Positions 1 to 11,904 of a stretch of DNA of 64,000 bases are shown here, piece by piece. The notes beneath the pieces were generated by a model. The model saw only the letters and a list, made by a program, of their open reading frames with translations. It searched no databases and was not told the origin of the DNA. The position numbers and the translations under genes were made by a program. The stretch's first letter is position 1, and every line of letters begins with the position of its first letter. This stretch comes from Saxidomus purpurata (Eukaryota; Mollusca; Bivalvia; Venerida; Veneridae): contig JAFMSR010000016.1 of NCBI GenBank assembly GCA_022818135.1, positions 43,521,642 through 43,585,641 of the forward strand, written 5' to 3'.

Positions 1-600
1 ATATTTTGACCTTCAGGGGCCTCTTTGAAGGGAATATGTGCAAGTTACGATTGTCCTAAATATTCGTAAAGGTGCTATGCGGTCGTATTAAAGGTAATCC
101 ACAATACCTTTGTTGTATCAATAACAAAAAAGGCACACTAGTAGACCTAAATATTATGCTGGGTTTCATGGGACTGCCCAGATATGACACGTACATGTTA
201 ATACGGTAATAGTCTTGTTAATACAGCACTGTGTTTCCCATCATTTTAAGTTGCAACCTTTAAAAGGTGTTGCAAAACAACCAAAACAGAAGGAATTGGC
301 AACAAGTTTCATATTCTCTTTCATATCAAATCACCATATTTGAAAATGCTTCTTTCGAAAATCTAGACCGATTTCATGCAAAAATAGATATTCCTCTATA
401 AGCGCTAAGAAAATAGAAACTATTAAAACATTTTGTAATTGAGTCGTTAATCGTTGCAGGACGCACTTACAAAATGTACTACATGTACTATTTTCACTTT
501 TTTGAGCACTTCTAGAGGTATATTATTATTTCTTTTCTTACATGAACTATAATTAAGATTTTAAAAACACCTTTTTAAACTAAGTCGTAAATAGTTGTAC
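1..600. other. AT-rich sequence without a recognised gene
   Basis: No reading frame, splice-bounded exon or repeat was recognised here. The sequence is AT-rich with only short accidental reading frames. Confidence 0.5.
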
Positions 601-604
601 AAAG

Positions 605-676
605 TGGCGCGATTGTCGAGTGGATACCACTCTGGGTTACCAATCTGGAGGTCCCCTGTTCTAATCTCGGCTGCAA
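605..676 (+). repeat. tRNA-derived SINE head
   Basis: A tRNA-like stretch has an A-box-like GTCGAGTGG near 616 and a degenerate B-box (TGTTCTAATCT, about 657-667). It is followed by an A-rich tail. The segment TACCAATCTGGAGGTCCC is nearly repeated on the minus strand at 17692-17760, so this is a dispersed family and not a functional tRNA. The B-box lacks the invariant GG and the CG of GGTTCGAATCC, so this copy is probably inert. Confidence 0.45.
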
Positions 677-1299
677 AATAAAAACACAACTTCCGAAAAA
701 ACTTGCAAGTTTTGTCATTCCTCAAATTCATCGACCTGCAAAACGTTATTGTAAGATTATAGTAAGATTATATACTTTAAAATACCGTTAACTTACCTCT
801 GCCTTTGGCCATTGTTACCCATCTTTTCGTGCAGCATAATGTTTCTGCATTACCAGCAGACGACACTTTTATTGTTTCTTTATAATTAATACAAATGTAG
901 CAGACGACACTGTAATTCTCTTTAAAATGTCATTACGATGTTTTGTAATGAAACTTTTGCATTTTCGTATTTTTGTTTAATTGCACATTCCAAAAGCACG
1001 GCATCCGGGTAACATAATTTTCTGCATTACTAACAGACAACACGAGCGCAGTTTCTGTATTTCTATAAATGTAGCAGATGGTACTTGAATTGTCTTTAAA
1101 ATATCACCACACTGTGTTATAGAATGTTGTATTTGTATATTTGGATTGGGTCTTATACATTCCAAATGTCTTTATAGTAGAGCAGCATTTTGACTGCTAC
1201 TTGAGTCCAGTATGCACTAAAAAGTAACAAGCTAAGTTATATTCCAAAATGTTTGGCAGGCATTGAAGTTTATTGAACAGTAAATAAAAGTTGCCGACC

Positions 1300-2290
1300 T
1301 TTGGTGGAAAGTTGGAAAAGGTCAGGGTCAAGGTCAAATTTAACACCAGAAAAAAAACGTATAGTAAACTATTTGACTCTAAAATAATAATCTTAATATA
1401 CATGGAATGCTAAAATAGTTTATTTAACATAATACCTCACTATCAAGGCTACAAATGTATGTAAAAGTTTTGGCCCGCAAAGGTCAAGGGCAATGTCATT
1501 TCAAGGTTAAATAGTAAAAAAAAAACACTAAAAATTATCTTTCTACCAAATATCAAATCTGATTACTTGTATAAATGATTGTAAAACGCATATCTTTACT
1601 CATTCACATAAGTATAGGTTTATATCCGTTGAAATGAAAGCAATTTTGTAGAAATAAATGTTAATATGGATGAGTATAATTGAAATTACCCCACCTACCA
1701 TCCTAAAATCTTTTATTTGCGCTTGCTGCATCTACAATCCACATACAATACGACAGTGTTTTTGTTATAAATACTACTTGAAACAGTTTAACAAATAACA
1801 TTTGTTCTAAAACTACCGTTTTTACTCTTTGATACTGAACTGGATGAGCATAGGTCAAGGTCAAGATCATTTCAATGTCAAATTGTCAAAAAACGACTAA
1901 ATATAAGCTTTCTACCAACTATCAAATCTAATAAATTGTAGAAATGATGTTTAAACACATATCTTTACACTTGAATATAAATAAAGGTTTAAATCCCTTG
2001 ATATGATAGCAATTTAGTAAACTGAAATGTTATATGGTGAGAGTATAATTGAAATTACCCACCCACCATCCTAAAATCTTTCATTTTGGCTTGCTGCATC
2101 TACAATTAACATACAAAACGACAGTGTTTTTGTTATAAATATATCAGGAAACAGTTTAACAAACATTTTTTCTATAACTTCTGCTTTGACTCTTTTGTAC
2201 TAAATTGGATTAGCAATAGAGGTCAAGGTCAATGTCATTCCAAAGTCAATATCACCTAAAATTCATAAAAAGTATTATATATCGTATAAA
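1300..2290 (+). repeat. ~370 bp tandem repeat with AGGTCAAGGTCA motifs
   Basis: Two diverged copies of a roughly 370 bp unit lie in tandem, with the start of a third. The anchor TTCTACCAA recurs at about 1541 and 1910. AGGTCA-type motifs recur at about 1480, 1853 and 2221. The TTGCTGCATCTACAAT and GACAGTGTTTTTGTTATAAAT segments also recur. Short reading frames across it are accidental. The motif is shared with other repeats in the window (11.6, 40.7 and 43.5 kb). Confidence 0.65.
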
Positions 2291-3177
2291 GCATTATTTA
2301 TAATATATACAACTTATTTTTATCTACTATATAGCTCAGTTATACAGCACAAGAATGTAACAAACTATCTTTGAATGAAAAAGAACATCAACTATAAACA
2401 ATTTAAATAATAACATATAGTTAGGATACTTCATATTTTTCAAAAGCATTTTTGCTACATGTGATGGTAACTTCAGTATGAAGATAAATTATACACGCTA
2501 AAAACTGACCGTAGACAGTAAGCTTATGGAAAATAAGTACATGTAATCAAGATAATTAGCCGTCATGTATTTCTGTGTAGTTTTACATCAACAAGGCATC
2601 TCGCAGTTTGTCCTGAAGACAGAGGACTTTTACATATTCTTTTTTACGCATGTATCCACATTGTCGCTGTATTGCGGAAGAACTCAGTGAAAACTTTAAA
2701 TTCCAATTTCCAATTTTTCGTCAAAGTTTATTTATTGAAATAAGTGAATCCCATTTAACAGTTTTAACGAATTATATATCTTCCCTAAATCATAGGCTAC
2801 AGTTTCCTTATTCAACACCAATTCCCGTACACTTTACGACTCCTATAAAAAAGCATTGTGTTCGTGTATCCCGTACATAATGTAGTTTTTAGTGACTGAG
2901 ACATATTTCAGGGTACCTGTAACTTGACAGGTAATAGTAAATGCTTATACCTTGTTAACAGTGAGAACATATTTTATTTATCTATGTTATTGTGATACAT
3001 ATACATATTTTCCCTTTTTTAAGTGATAAGTTCGTGTGTTCCATATATGGACCGCTCGGGTTGCAATGCTCTTGATATAAATATATTCGGGAAATCCGGT
3101 GTTAATCCGTTATGTTACTATAAGTATATCTGGAAAGTCCAAAGTAACAAGTCTTATTATATATGTTATTTTGTACT
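2291..3177. other. AT-rich spacer before the LINE duplication
   Basis: No gene recognised. A 76-codon reading frame at 2650-2880 shows no motif. Part of this stretch could be the 5' leader of the LINE that starts to be duplicated at 3178, but there is no second copy here to test that. Confidence 0.4.
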
Positions 3178-4855
3178 CAAATAAGACTTGACAACTTTTT
3201 TATTTAAGTGTTGTATTGAGAAACATGTGTGATAATCTGTTTATTTTGTGGTGCGTACGGCAATATTGTATTGTGCAGACGGGGAATTATTACTTTAATT
3301 TGTGATAATCTGTTTATTTTGCGGTGTTTACGGCAATATTGTGTTTTACAGACGGGGGGAATTATTGCTTTTGTATTTAAATTCTCCCCGTGTATCTGGT
3401 CATGACACATGAAGGTATTTATCGTGGATAGAAATTCAACTAGCTCTATGTATACAAGAGTAAACAGTATGTGCGTTTTTTTTTATATTTGTGGATATGT
3501 CAAAATTGTTTCCAAGTACATTTCATGAGTATTAATACAACGATGCACAGACAGACACAAAAAGGAATTATGTACACTCTATACAGCTAAACAGTTAGCT
3601 TCGTCTTATTGTTAAATATTGAATCAAAGTAAGTTTAATATTGCATTTTCCGAGAGTGATAGGCACTAACACTTTTAATGTAAGGGAGATAAATAGTATA
3701 ACAGTTTGTTGTATACTATACGGGTTTATCTCTCATGACATTATTGTCTTCGCATAGTAATTGTAAGGTTGTTTATCAATTTTTATTTTTTCGGGTTAAA
3801 CTATTCTATCTCTCATCTCTCTCTCAGTATTGAAATATTTTGTATATCATGTGATGTTGATTCACGTTGTCCCCCACCCGCTCGCGCCTGCTGCTTTTTT
3901 GTGTCCTCACCCTTGCTTCGGCCCGGTTTCTCATGTCAAACACCGTATGCGTCCACTCGGCATTCTCCTTTCCATTTTTTTGACATTATATCCTCATGGG
4001 TAACGAACTAGGAGCCTGGAGAATGGCGATCGGATTGCATTATTTCAGGGGGTATTTTTACTTAAAATATGAACATTTTAAATACAATCTTTGTTCGATT
4101 TTTTCTAAGTACATACATTGTATCTGCCACGGCTTCATTATGAGGTTACACTATATCCGTCTAGCAATTCTCGACACGGCCTCACAATCACGTATTTCGT
4201 ATGCTTCGGTTATTTTTTGTATGAATCGTACTACTTATCTGTGATCAACGCACTTGCTAGTTCTACTAGTTACCATTTCCTGTAAATCTTTTGACGAGAA
4301 AAAGGCGACATGTATTGTTTTTTGTGATATCTCTAAAGCCTTTGATAGAGTTTTGCATAAGGGGATTATTTTAAACTTAAGCAATATGGTGTTTGTGTAA
4401 ACTTGATCAACTAGATTACAGATTACCTTGACAATAGATCTCAAAAAGTAATTGTTGGGCAATCGTGTTCTAAAAGCAAACCACTAACAGCAGGTGTACC
4501 TCAAGGATCCGTCTTAAGACCGCTTTTATTTCTTGTTTATGTAAATGACATAGCTGATTCAATGCTAAGCACTGCAATACTGTTCGCTGACGGTAGCTCG
4601 CTTGCTGATTCCTCGTCAGACTCTGCCTATATAGAAGCTACTCTTAATTCTGATTTAGAAGTAATATCAAATTGGGCTAAACAGTGGCTTGTAAAATTCA
4701 ACCCTTCAAAAACAGAGGTCATGTTTTTCTCGACCAGAAATTTACGTGAACCAACTTTATATTTCGATAACACCTTCCTAAACTTTGTTGAAGATCACAA
4801 ACATCTTGTCCTAACTTTAAGCCAAGATGGCTGTTGGCACACACATATAAAGACA
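3178..4855 (+). mobile_element. Internally deleted tandem copy of the LINE
   Basis: This is a near-identical direct repeat of the following LINE. Positions 3178-4274 match 4856-5957 (5' leader). Then a clean jump joins it to sequence matching 7446-8015 (reverse transcriptase palm and thumb), so about 1.49 kb carrying the 2A motif, the endonuclease and the RT fingers is missing. It ends at 4855, where the second copy starts again with AAATAAGACTTGAC. Short open frames at 3769-4011, 3996-4244 and 4562-4867 are identical in translation to those in the second copy over the shared part. The copies are therefore very young, or this is an assembly duplication. Confidence 0.85.
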
Positions 4856-5794
4856 AATAAGACTTGACAACTTTTTTATTTAAGTGTTGTATTGAGAAAC
4901 ATGTGTGATAATCTGTTTATTTTGTGGTGCGTACGGCAATATTGTATTGTGCAGACGGGGAATTATTACTTTAATTTGTGATAATCTGTTTATTTTGCGG
5001 TGTTTACGGCAATATTGTGTTTTACAGACGGGGGGAATTATTGCTTTTGTATTTAAATTCTCCCCGTGTATCTGGTCATGACACATGAAGGTATTTATCG
5101 TGGATAGAAATTCAACTAGCTCTATGTATACAAGAGTAAACAGTATGTGCGTTTTTTTTTTATATTTGTGGATATGTCAAAATTGTTTCCAAGTACATTT
5201 CATGAGTATTAATACAACGATGCACAGACAGACACAAAAAGGAATTATGTACACTCTATACAGCTAAACAGTTAGCTTCGTCTTATTGTTAAATATTGAA
5301 TCAAAGTAAGTTTAATATTGCATTTTCCGAGAGTGATAGGCACTAACACTTTTAATGTAAGGGAGATAAATAGTATAACAGTTTGTTGTATACTATACGG
5401 GTTTATCTCTCATGACATTATTGTCTTCGCATAGTAATTGTAAGGTTGTTTATCAATTTTTATTTTTTCGGGTTAAACTATTCTATCTCTCATCTCTCTC
5501 TCAGTATTGAAATATTTTGTATATCATGTGATGTTGATTCACGTTGTCCCCCACCCGCTCGCGCCTGCTGCTTTTTTGTGTCCTCACCCTTGCTTCGGCC
5601 CGGTTTCTCATGTCAAACACCGTATGCGTCCACTCGGCATTCTCCTTTCCATTTTTTTGACATTATATCCTCATGGGTAACGAACTAGGAGCCTGGAGAA
5701 TGGCGATCGGATTGCATTATTTCAGGGGGTATTTTTACTTAAAATATGAACATTTTAAATACAATCTTTGTTCGATTTTTTCTAAGTACATACA

Positions 5795-6568
5795 TTGTAT
5801 CTGCCACGGCTTCATTATGAGGTTACACTATATCCGTCTAGCAATTCTCGACACGGCCTCACAATCACGTATTTCGTATGCTTCGGTTATTTTTTGTATG
5901 AATCGTACTACTTATCTGTGATCAACGCACTTGCTAGTTCTACTAGTTACCATTTCCTTAAATCTTACCCGACGTTTCTTATCTTAGAAAGTATCCATTA
6001 TGCGTCGATCGTACGGTTAATTATTTTACTTGCCGGTGATGTTCAACCTAACCCCGGACCTGCTTAGGATGTTAAAGGCTGTTTTTCTATTCTACATCAG
6101 AATATTAGAAGTATTCGTAACAAAATTGATTATATAAAGGACAACTTTCTTGACTTCGATATTGTTTGCTTTACAGTCGGGGATATTAATGGAGATCAGC
6201 TAAATGCAACAAGTCGTAGACTTCTTGACATATTAATTCTTAATAATATGACAAATGTAATTACAGACCCCACTCGAATTACTCATAGCACAAGTACCTT
6301 AATTGATATCATTGCGATAACAAACATAATTACACCTCTAAATTCTGGTGTGCACCAAACTCCTCCATGTATTAGTGATCATTTTGGTACATATGCATTT
6401 ATTAAAAGCAGTTTCCAGGAACGAACATGCTATACTCGCCGTGTATGGAACTACAAGCAAGCCGATTTTCAAAAATTAACAATAATAATAATTAATTCTA
6501 CTGACTGGTCTCCTTATACTCTGAACCAAAAGACTTGGCAACAGCCTTTTCTGAAGAAAAATTTGTAA
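5795..6568 (+). pseudogene. LINE 5' frame: 2A-like motif and endonuclease remnant
   Basis: A single frame runs from 5795 to 6568, broken only by a TAG at 6065-6067. Before the stop, the hydrophobic stretch LIILLA leads into GDVQPNPGP, which matches the 2A consensus D-x-E/Q-x-NPGP and would cause ribosome skipping. After the stop comes ILHQNIRSIRNKIDYI, the usual start of an APE-type endonuclease, then DFDIVCFT. The frame then jumps straight to a GDINGD-like block, skipping the TETW and central catalytic part, roughly 100 residues. The C-terminal part has PTRITHSTSTLIDI and SDHFGTY, typical of the endonuclease end. The endonuclease cannot be active. No ATG near 5795 was chosen with confidence, because 5795 itself is a TTG. 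Confidence 0.75.
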
Positions 6569-8765
6569 GTCTTGCTATGTCTTGTATTCCGACTAAAGTT
6601 GTACAAATCCGCCCTAACGACAAGCCTTGGTATAACTCACTTATTCGCAAAGTATCACGACAACGTGACCGTTTAAAAAGAATCGCTATTCAATCTGGCA
6701 ATTTTGCAGATTGGCAATGTTACAAAAAAAAATAAGAAATCGTGTTAATAACATGAAGAAACATTTACGTGAACAATTTTATAACACTTTATAATTTTCT
6801 ATGAACGATCTAAGTTCTACTAACCCCAGGCAGTACAGGAAAATTGTTAAAACGCTAATGAAAGAAAATACCAAAGCGGAAGAACAAATACCACCCCTTG
6901 AAAACAATGATCATGACATAGCTGTTTCTGACGCAGACAAAGCTACTTTTTTGAACGATTATTTTGTATCGATATCAACACTAGATGATTCCAACACTAC
7001 TCTACCTGATTTTAATTCAAAATGTTCTTCAACTGTATTTCACGTTACTATTTCCGAAAAAGATGTCATTGATGTTTTAGATAATCTAAATGTCAACAAA
7101 GCAAATGGTCCAGATGAAATCAGTCATAAAATGTTAAAAGGGTGTTCAAAAACAATAGCCAAACCACTTTGTATCTTATTTAATAAATCGATAACTTCAA
7201 ACAGATATCCAGCTTCATGAAAAAAGGCAAATGTTATTCCATTGTTCAAGAAAAGTGACACATCTTTACCCTCTAACTACAGACCAATTTCACTGATAAG
7301 TTGTGTAGGTAAAGTTATGGAACGAGTAATCTTCAAATATCTATATAATTATCTAAATTCGAACAATCTCATTTATAAAAACCAGTCTGGATTTCTTCCT
7401 GGTCACTGTACCGTGTATCAACTGATAATATTTATAACCAAATTTGTAAATCTTTTGACGAGAAAAAGGCGACATGTATTGTTTTTTGTGATATCTCTAA
7501 AGCCTTTGATAGAGTTTTGCATAAGGGGATTATTTTAAACTTAAGCAATATGGTGTTTGTGTAAACTTGATCAACTAGATTACAGATTACCTTGACAATA
7601 GATCTCAAAAAGTAATTGTTGGGCAATCGTGTTCTAAAAGCAAACCACTAACAGCAGGTGTACCTCAAGGATCCGTCTTAAGACCGCTTTTATTTCTTGT
7701 TTATGTAAATGACATAGCTGATTCAATGCTAAGCACTGCAATACTGTTCGCTGACGGTAGCTCGCTTGCTGATTCCTCGTCAGACTCTGCCTATATAGAA
7801 GCTACTCTTAATTCTGATTTAGAAGTAATATCAAATTGGGCTAAACAGTGGCTTGTAAAATTCAACCCTTCAAAAACAGAGGTCATGTTTTTCTCGACCA
7901 GAAATTTACGTGAACCAACTTTATATTTCGATAACACCTTCCTAAACTTTGTTGAAGATCACAAACATCTTGTCCTAACTTTAAGCCAAGATGGCTGTTG
8001 GCACACACATATAAACACTATTACTACCTCAGCTTCTAAAGTTCTTTGATCGATGAGAATGTTAAAATACAAAGTCAAGCGTGGTACTCTTACGAATATT
8101 TATATATCTTATCTCAGACCTTTGCTTGAGTATACATAAATTGTATGGGATAGCTGTACCCAATATGAAAAGGACACTCTAGAAAAACTTCAATATGAAG
8201 CAGCTCGTATAGTCACAGGCTTGACTCGTTCTGTCTATATTCAAAATTTACTTAAAGAAATTGGTTGGGTCTCCCTTGCAGATCGTAGATCCATTCAAAA
8301 ACTTAAATTAGTTTATAAGCAAAAAAAAATGGTCTTCTTCCAAGCTACCTTGCAAATATTTTTCCACTTACAGTTTGTGACTCTAATGCTTACGAACTTA
8401 GCAATAGCCCAAACTTCATTACTATGTCTAGACGCCTCGAAATATACTCAAGATCAGTAATACCTGCTTCTGTAAACCTATGGAATAATCTTGACCTACC
8501 GACACGCAATGCTAATACACTCTCATCCTTCAAGAACAAATTGAAAATTAAGTTTAAATCACTTATAGTTCCATCCTACTATCTAGCAGGAGAACGGTTC
8601 TATACTGTAACGCAAACTCGTATAAGAAACCGATGTAGTAACCTAAATAGTGATCTCTTTCACAACAATTTACGCAATTATCCCGAGTGCTCTTGTGAAC
8701 ACGGCATTGAAGATGCGGAACACTTTTTCGTTAAATGCAGTAACTATACAAATGCGCGTCGTTTA
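6535..8765 (+). pseudogene. LINE reverse transcriptase, frame-shifted and catalytically dead
   Basis: The coding sequence changes frame several times (6535-6735, 6801-7220, 7242-7538, 7726-8049, 8221-8460, 8424-8765). Recognisable RT blocks are NKANGPDEIS (fingers), SNYRPISLIS and SGFLPGH, AFDRVLHKGI (block with the first catalytic Asp), AGVPQGSVLRPLLFLVYVND, and LFADGSS. In the last block the catalytic F/Y-A-D-D has become FADG (Gly codon at 7756-7758). The thumb includes KFNPSKTEVMFF. The C-terminus carries CSCEHGIEDAEHFFVKC, the Cys/His cluster common at the end of such ORFs. The inserted (TG)n element separates it from its last residues at 8947-9093. RT synthesises cDNA on nicked target DNA; this copy cannot. 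Confidence 0.85.
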
Positions 8766-8774
8766 TTGTTTATT

Positions 8775-8946
8775 TTGGTAGTGTATATGTGTGTGTGTAC
8801 ATGATTGTGTGTGTGTGTCGTGTGTGTGTGCGTGTGTGTCGTGTGTGTGTGTTGGTGGTGTGCACTTCTGGGTGCTGTGGGGTTCGTTTTGGGGAGGCTG
8901 CGTTTTTGGTACGTGGCATTCCCTGTTTGATATTATTTTTGTTTTT
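8775..8946 (+). mobile_element. (TG)n retro-inserted element, copy A (172 bp)
   Basis: It begins TTGGTAGTGTATATG, has an imperfect (TG)n tract, then a conserved tail (TTGGTGGTGTGCACTTC ... TTTGGTACGTGGCATTCC ... GTTTTT) shared with copies at 30998-31368, 36030-36264, 52508-52561 and 46631-46653. It sits within the LINE ORF: the coding frame stops before it and resumes after it with RFHPLSINKL. All copies end at the same GTTTTT, so this is the 3' end. Confidence 0.8.
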
Positions 8947-9093
8947 ATTAATACTCGCAGATTTCATCCACTCAGTATAAACAAACTACCTCAGGGAATC
9001 GATTCGATACCTGATGAGGAAAACACAAAACTGTTTTTGGAAGTACAATCATACATAAAAAGCACACAACGTTTTACAACCAATGCCCCCTAA
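8947..9093 (+). pseudogene. C-terminal end of the LINE ORF after the insertion
   Basis: The frame resumes immediately after the (TG)n element with NTRRFHPLSINKLPQG and ends ... EVQSYIKSTQRF near the stop. This is the usual end of the ORF2 of this LINE type and continues the sequence interrupted at about 8770. It has no function on its own. Confidence 0.65.
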
Positions 9094-9639
9094 ATACATT
9101 ATAATTATACAACTGACTTGAGAACTATTGGTCGGTCTGGGTGGGGGTGCTGTGGCGGCGGGTTTGTGGGGGCGTTAATAGGGTCAATGTCGATGTGATA
9201 ACATACTAGTATCAAAGTTTCTTTCTTTTATTATATTTTTAATAGATATTACAATATACATGTATGTTTTTTTTTTCTTTTTTATTATAATTCTTTTCGG
9301 TATCTGAAAATTATGGCTTAGTTGTTTTCTTTCTTACTTCTGCTCTCTACAGTAAATAAAAAACCGCTGTTTGGTTTAATCAAACATTAACATGACGTCA
9401 AGGGGCGGGCCGTCTCTAATGTTGTAAAAACTTGTGGCACAACCCTTTTATATTGTCTTAAAAATTATAGTATACATAAGAAAACCGTAAACCATATAGT
9501 TATGTTCTTTTGTATTATATGTTATAGATTCGTTCAGTAAATATTATTGTATAAACATGTACTAATACGCTGATTCAACTATGTATATGTGTTCTGTATA
9601 TATTGAGTTGTGACAAATATAATAAAATATGATTAAACT

Positions 9640-11505
9640 AAACTGTATTCAACTTTTTTCAACAGAATAAAACCTGACAAACAGAAGCATACTTCACCAT
9701 TATTGCCATAAGTATAGATTATTTCAAAGTGGGGGCAGGCAATTAATTAACTTAGTACAACCAAACCTCCAAATCGTTGCTACTCCCCTTTCCATTACTG
9801 TTTATATTAAATCCAAAAGCGTTTACGATTACAATTGATCAGTAGATCAATAGTTCGATTTGTAGTAATTTATCAACCTGATTGGTCACAATCGGTGGCA
9901 TATAGCAGTTTTGCTAATTTTCAACCGTTGTTTTTAACCACGTCTTCTTAAAGTGTTCGGATTATAATTTTGACACAATTAATTCGGCAATTGGTAGGTG
10001 CTAAAACACAGACACAATATCAACATTGATTATATATATAATATCTAAATTGACGATTTGACTTAAATGTGCAAATTTTGTAAACCGCCAATAATTTGGA
10101 TTCCCAATACCGCCAATATTCAACACCGCAACGTATAATCAAAGACATTGTTTAAAAAGAAATATTTTCCTGAGCATTGTAACTGAATGTATTCAATGCG
10201 AAGAACGGAAGAAAATATAGTCATTTTGTACGGACGGCCATATCGAGACGTTGAACATTTAAAATGCTTAAAGGTGAAGAGTTTTATTTTTTATACAGGT
10301 GCTGTTTTATGAACTTGTCGGATAGTTCTATATTTCATAAAGAAGAGCGATAAATCACATTTCAGAGTATCACTGTCGTATTTACTACACATCATGCTGA
10401 AGTTACAAACGTTACATATTGAATGGAAACGACAAAATGTACTTTACAGAACTGAATTAATGATATACGAGATTCTCCGGTCGAATATCCAGAAAGCAAG
10501 ATCTTTATTCATGGAAAGAAATGTACGTCTTAGTGTGGTATGTTCGTTTCTCGGGTGTTATCTCAGGGACATTATTTATCTGAGATCAGTCCGAGGAATA
10601 TTACATACACGGTATTTCTCACGGCCATGGAACACAAAGGGCAAAAGGCAGATACCTACCAAAATAGGTTAAGGCTGGACAGCTCATATGTCATGACCAA
10701 GAGGTACGTATTTTATAAGGAACTATTTTTAAATGTATTCCTTACAAGGGCCGAGACGCACTTTCACATGACTTTCTACCTCCAAGCAATGACTTACCAA
10801 AAAGTTTCAAGATACTAAATGACTAAGTTGAAAGTGCGTAAAGACCTAGAGTTGGCACAGTATTTTTATGAGAATTTATGCACATGTCGCTTACTTATTG
10901 TATCTTTTTACAAATGTGTTGCCATTAACGATCATTGATGTGTAGATGGCAATAGGGCAAATATTCAAACAAATTAAATATAGAACTCTGCAGGGGAATG
11001 ACACAGGTGTCGGTAAACATGCATACGCCGATAACTTTTGTATGTGATGATGTTTGTATATCAAATTCTATTGAACTGCTTAAAAGAAAATGAGAATGTT
11101 ATGCCACACAATGAGCTTGCAAATACGCATCCACGCGCTCTTATATGTGAACAAACACGGCATTGTTTTATTTTGCGAGGAAATCCGCGCATATAGAGTA
11201 AATCTGCATGACAGGAACATAGAACAAAACAAAACATAGTGTTAAACACTAACTTTCAAACTTATAACTAGGACTTAAATATGCACATACAGTTTACCTT
11301 GTTGACAGATAATGTTATTCAATGTATACATACCAGTATTGAAAATCTAATACCCTTATTGATATATTTCACTCTGTGATGATATTGATGATGACCTTTG
11401 AAAACATTGTAGTTAATACTAATATAATTAACTGCATTCCTTTTTGTATTCAACATTCTTGCAAAAAACATTCGTTTTATTCGTCCAGAAGAGTTTATGC
11501 CATGG
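9640..11505. other. Non-genic AT-rich stretch
   Basis: No gene supported. Two overlapping 92-codon frames (10394-10672 and 10540-10818) contain GT sites that could be splice donors (after about 10534 and 10702), but no domain is recognisable, so they are not called. Confidence 0.4.
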
Positions 11506-11900
11506 CGGAACTTTCCGTACGTCCGTCTGCCCGTAAGCTTTTCCTAGATAACATTCTGCAGGTCACAATTTTCATTTGACTTTGCCCTGAAGGTTGCCTG
11601 CAACCTGTAGATGCGTCCAATTGTTTCGGGGATCAGTGGATCGAAGGTCAAGGTCATAATCACCCGAAATTTGAAAATTGTTTCCGCTCAATATTCTGAA
11701 TACTTTATCACCAAAATTCTTCACACTTAATTGGATTATTAAAAGTAATGATTTTAAGGTCAGTGAGTCAAATGTCGAGGTCACAGTGCCCTTCGCTGGC
11801 TTTTCGTTGATAGCACACAACAGGAGACAATTTTTATTTTACTTTCCGGTTACTTGCTCAGAAGGTTGCCTGCAACTATTAAAATTGTTTCAGCTCAGTG
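11506..11900 (+). repeat. GTCCGTC-headed repeat with AGGTCA motifs
   Basis: It starts with CGTACGTCCGTCTGCCCGTAAG. Two diverged units follow, each with GAAGGTTGCCTGCAAC and an AGGTCA-type motif (11648-11656 and about 11769). The layout, a (GTCCGTC) head followed by units carrying AGGTCAAGGTCA, is shared with the repeats at 40.5, 43.4 and 52.2 kb. Confidence 0.55.
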
Positions 11901-11904
11901 ACTT

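Larger units (their letters stand above)
4856..9630 (+). mobile_element. Non-LTR retrotransposon (LINE), decayed
   Basis: The element contains, in order, a long AT-rich leader, a 2A-like motif (6035-6064), an apurinic endonuclease remnant (6068-6568), a linker, a reverse transcriptase (about 6801-8050), a C-terminal region with a Cys/His cluster (8424-8765) and the end of the ORF (8947-9093). An AT-rich 3' region lies before about 9630; the exact 3' end is uncertain. Domain order and the 2A-like motif fit APE-type LINEs of the CR1/L2/Crack group. It has stops, frameshifts, an in-frame endonuclease deletion and an inserted (TG)n element, so it is not autonomous. Confidence 0.85.

Noticed and set aside
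2650..2880. 76-codon frame upstream of the LINE
   Set aside because: No motif and no counterpart in the duplicated LINE; probably chance.
10394..10818. Two overlapping 92-codon frames with candidate donor sites
   Set aside because: No domain, no matching acceptors or partner exons; chance in AT-rich DNA is adequate.
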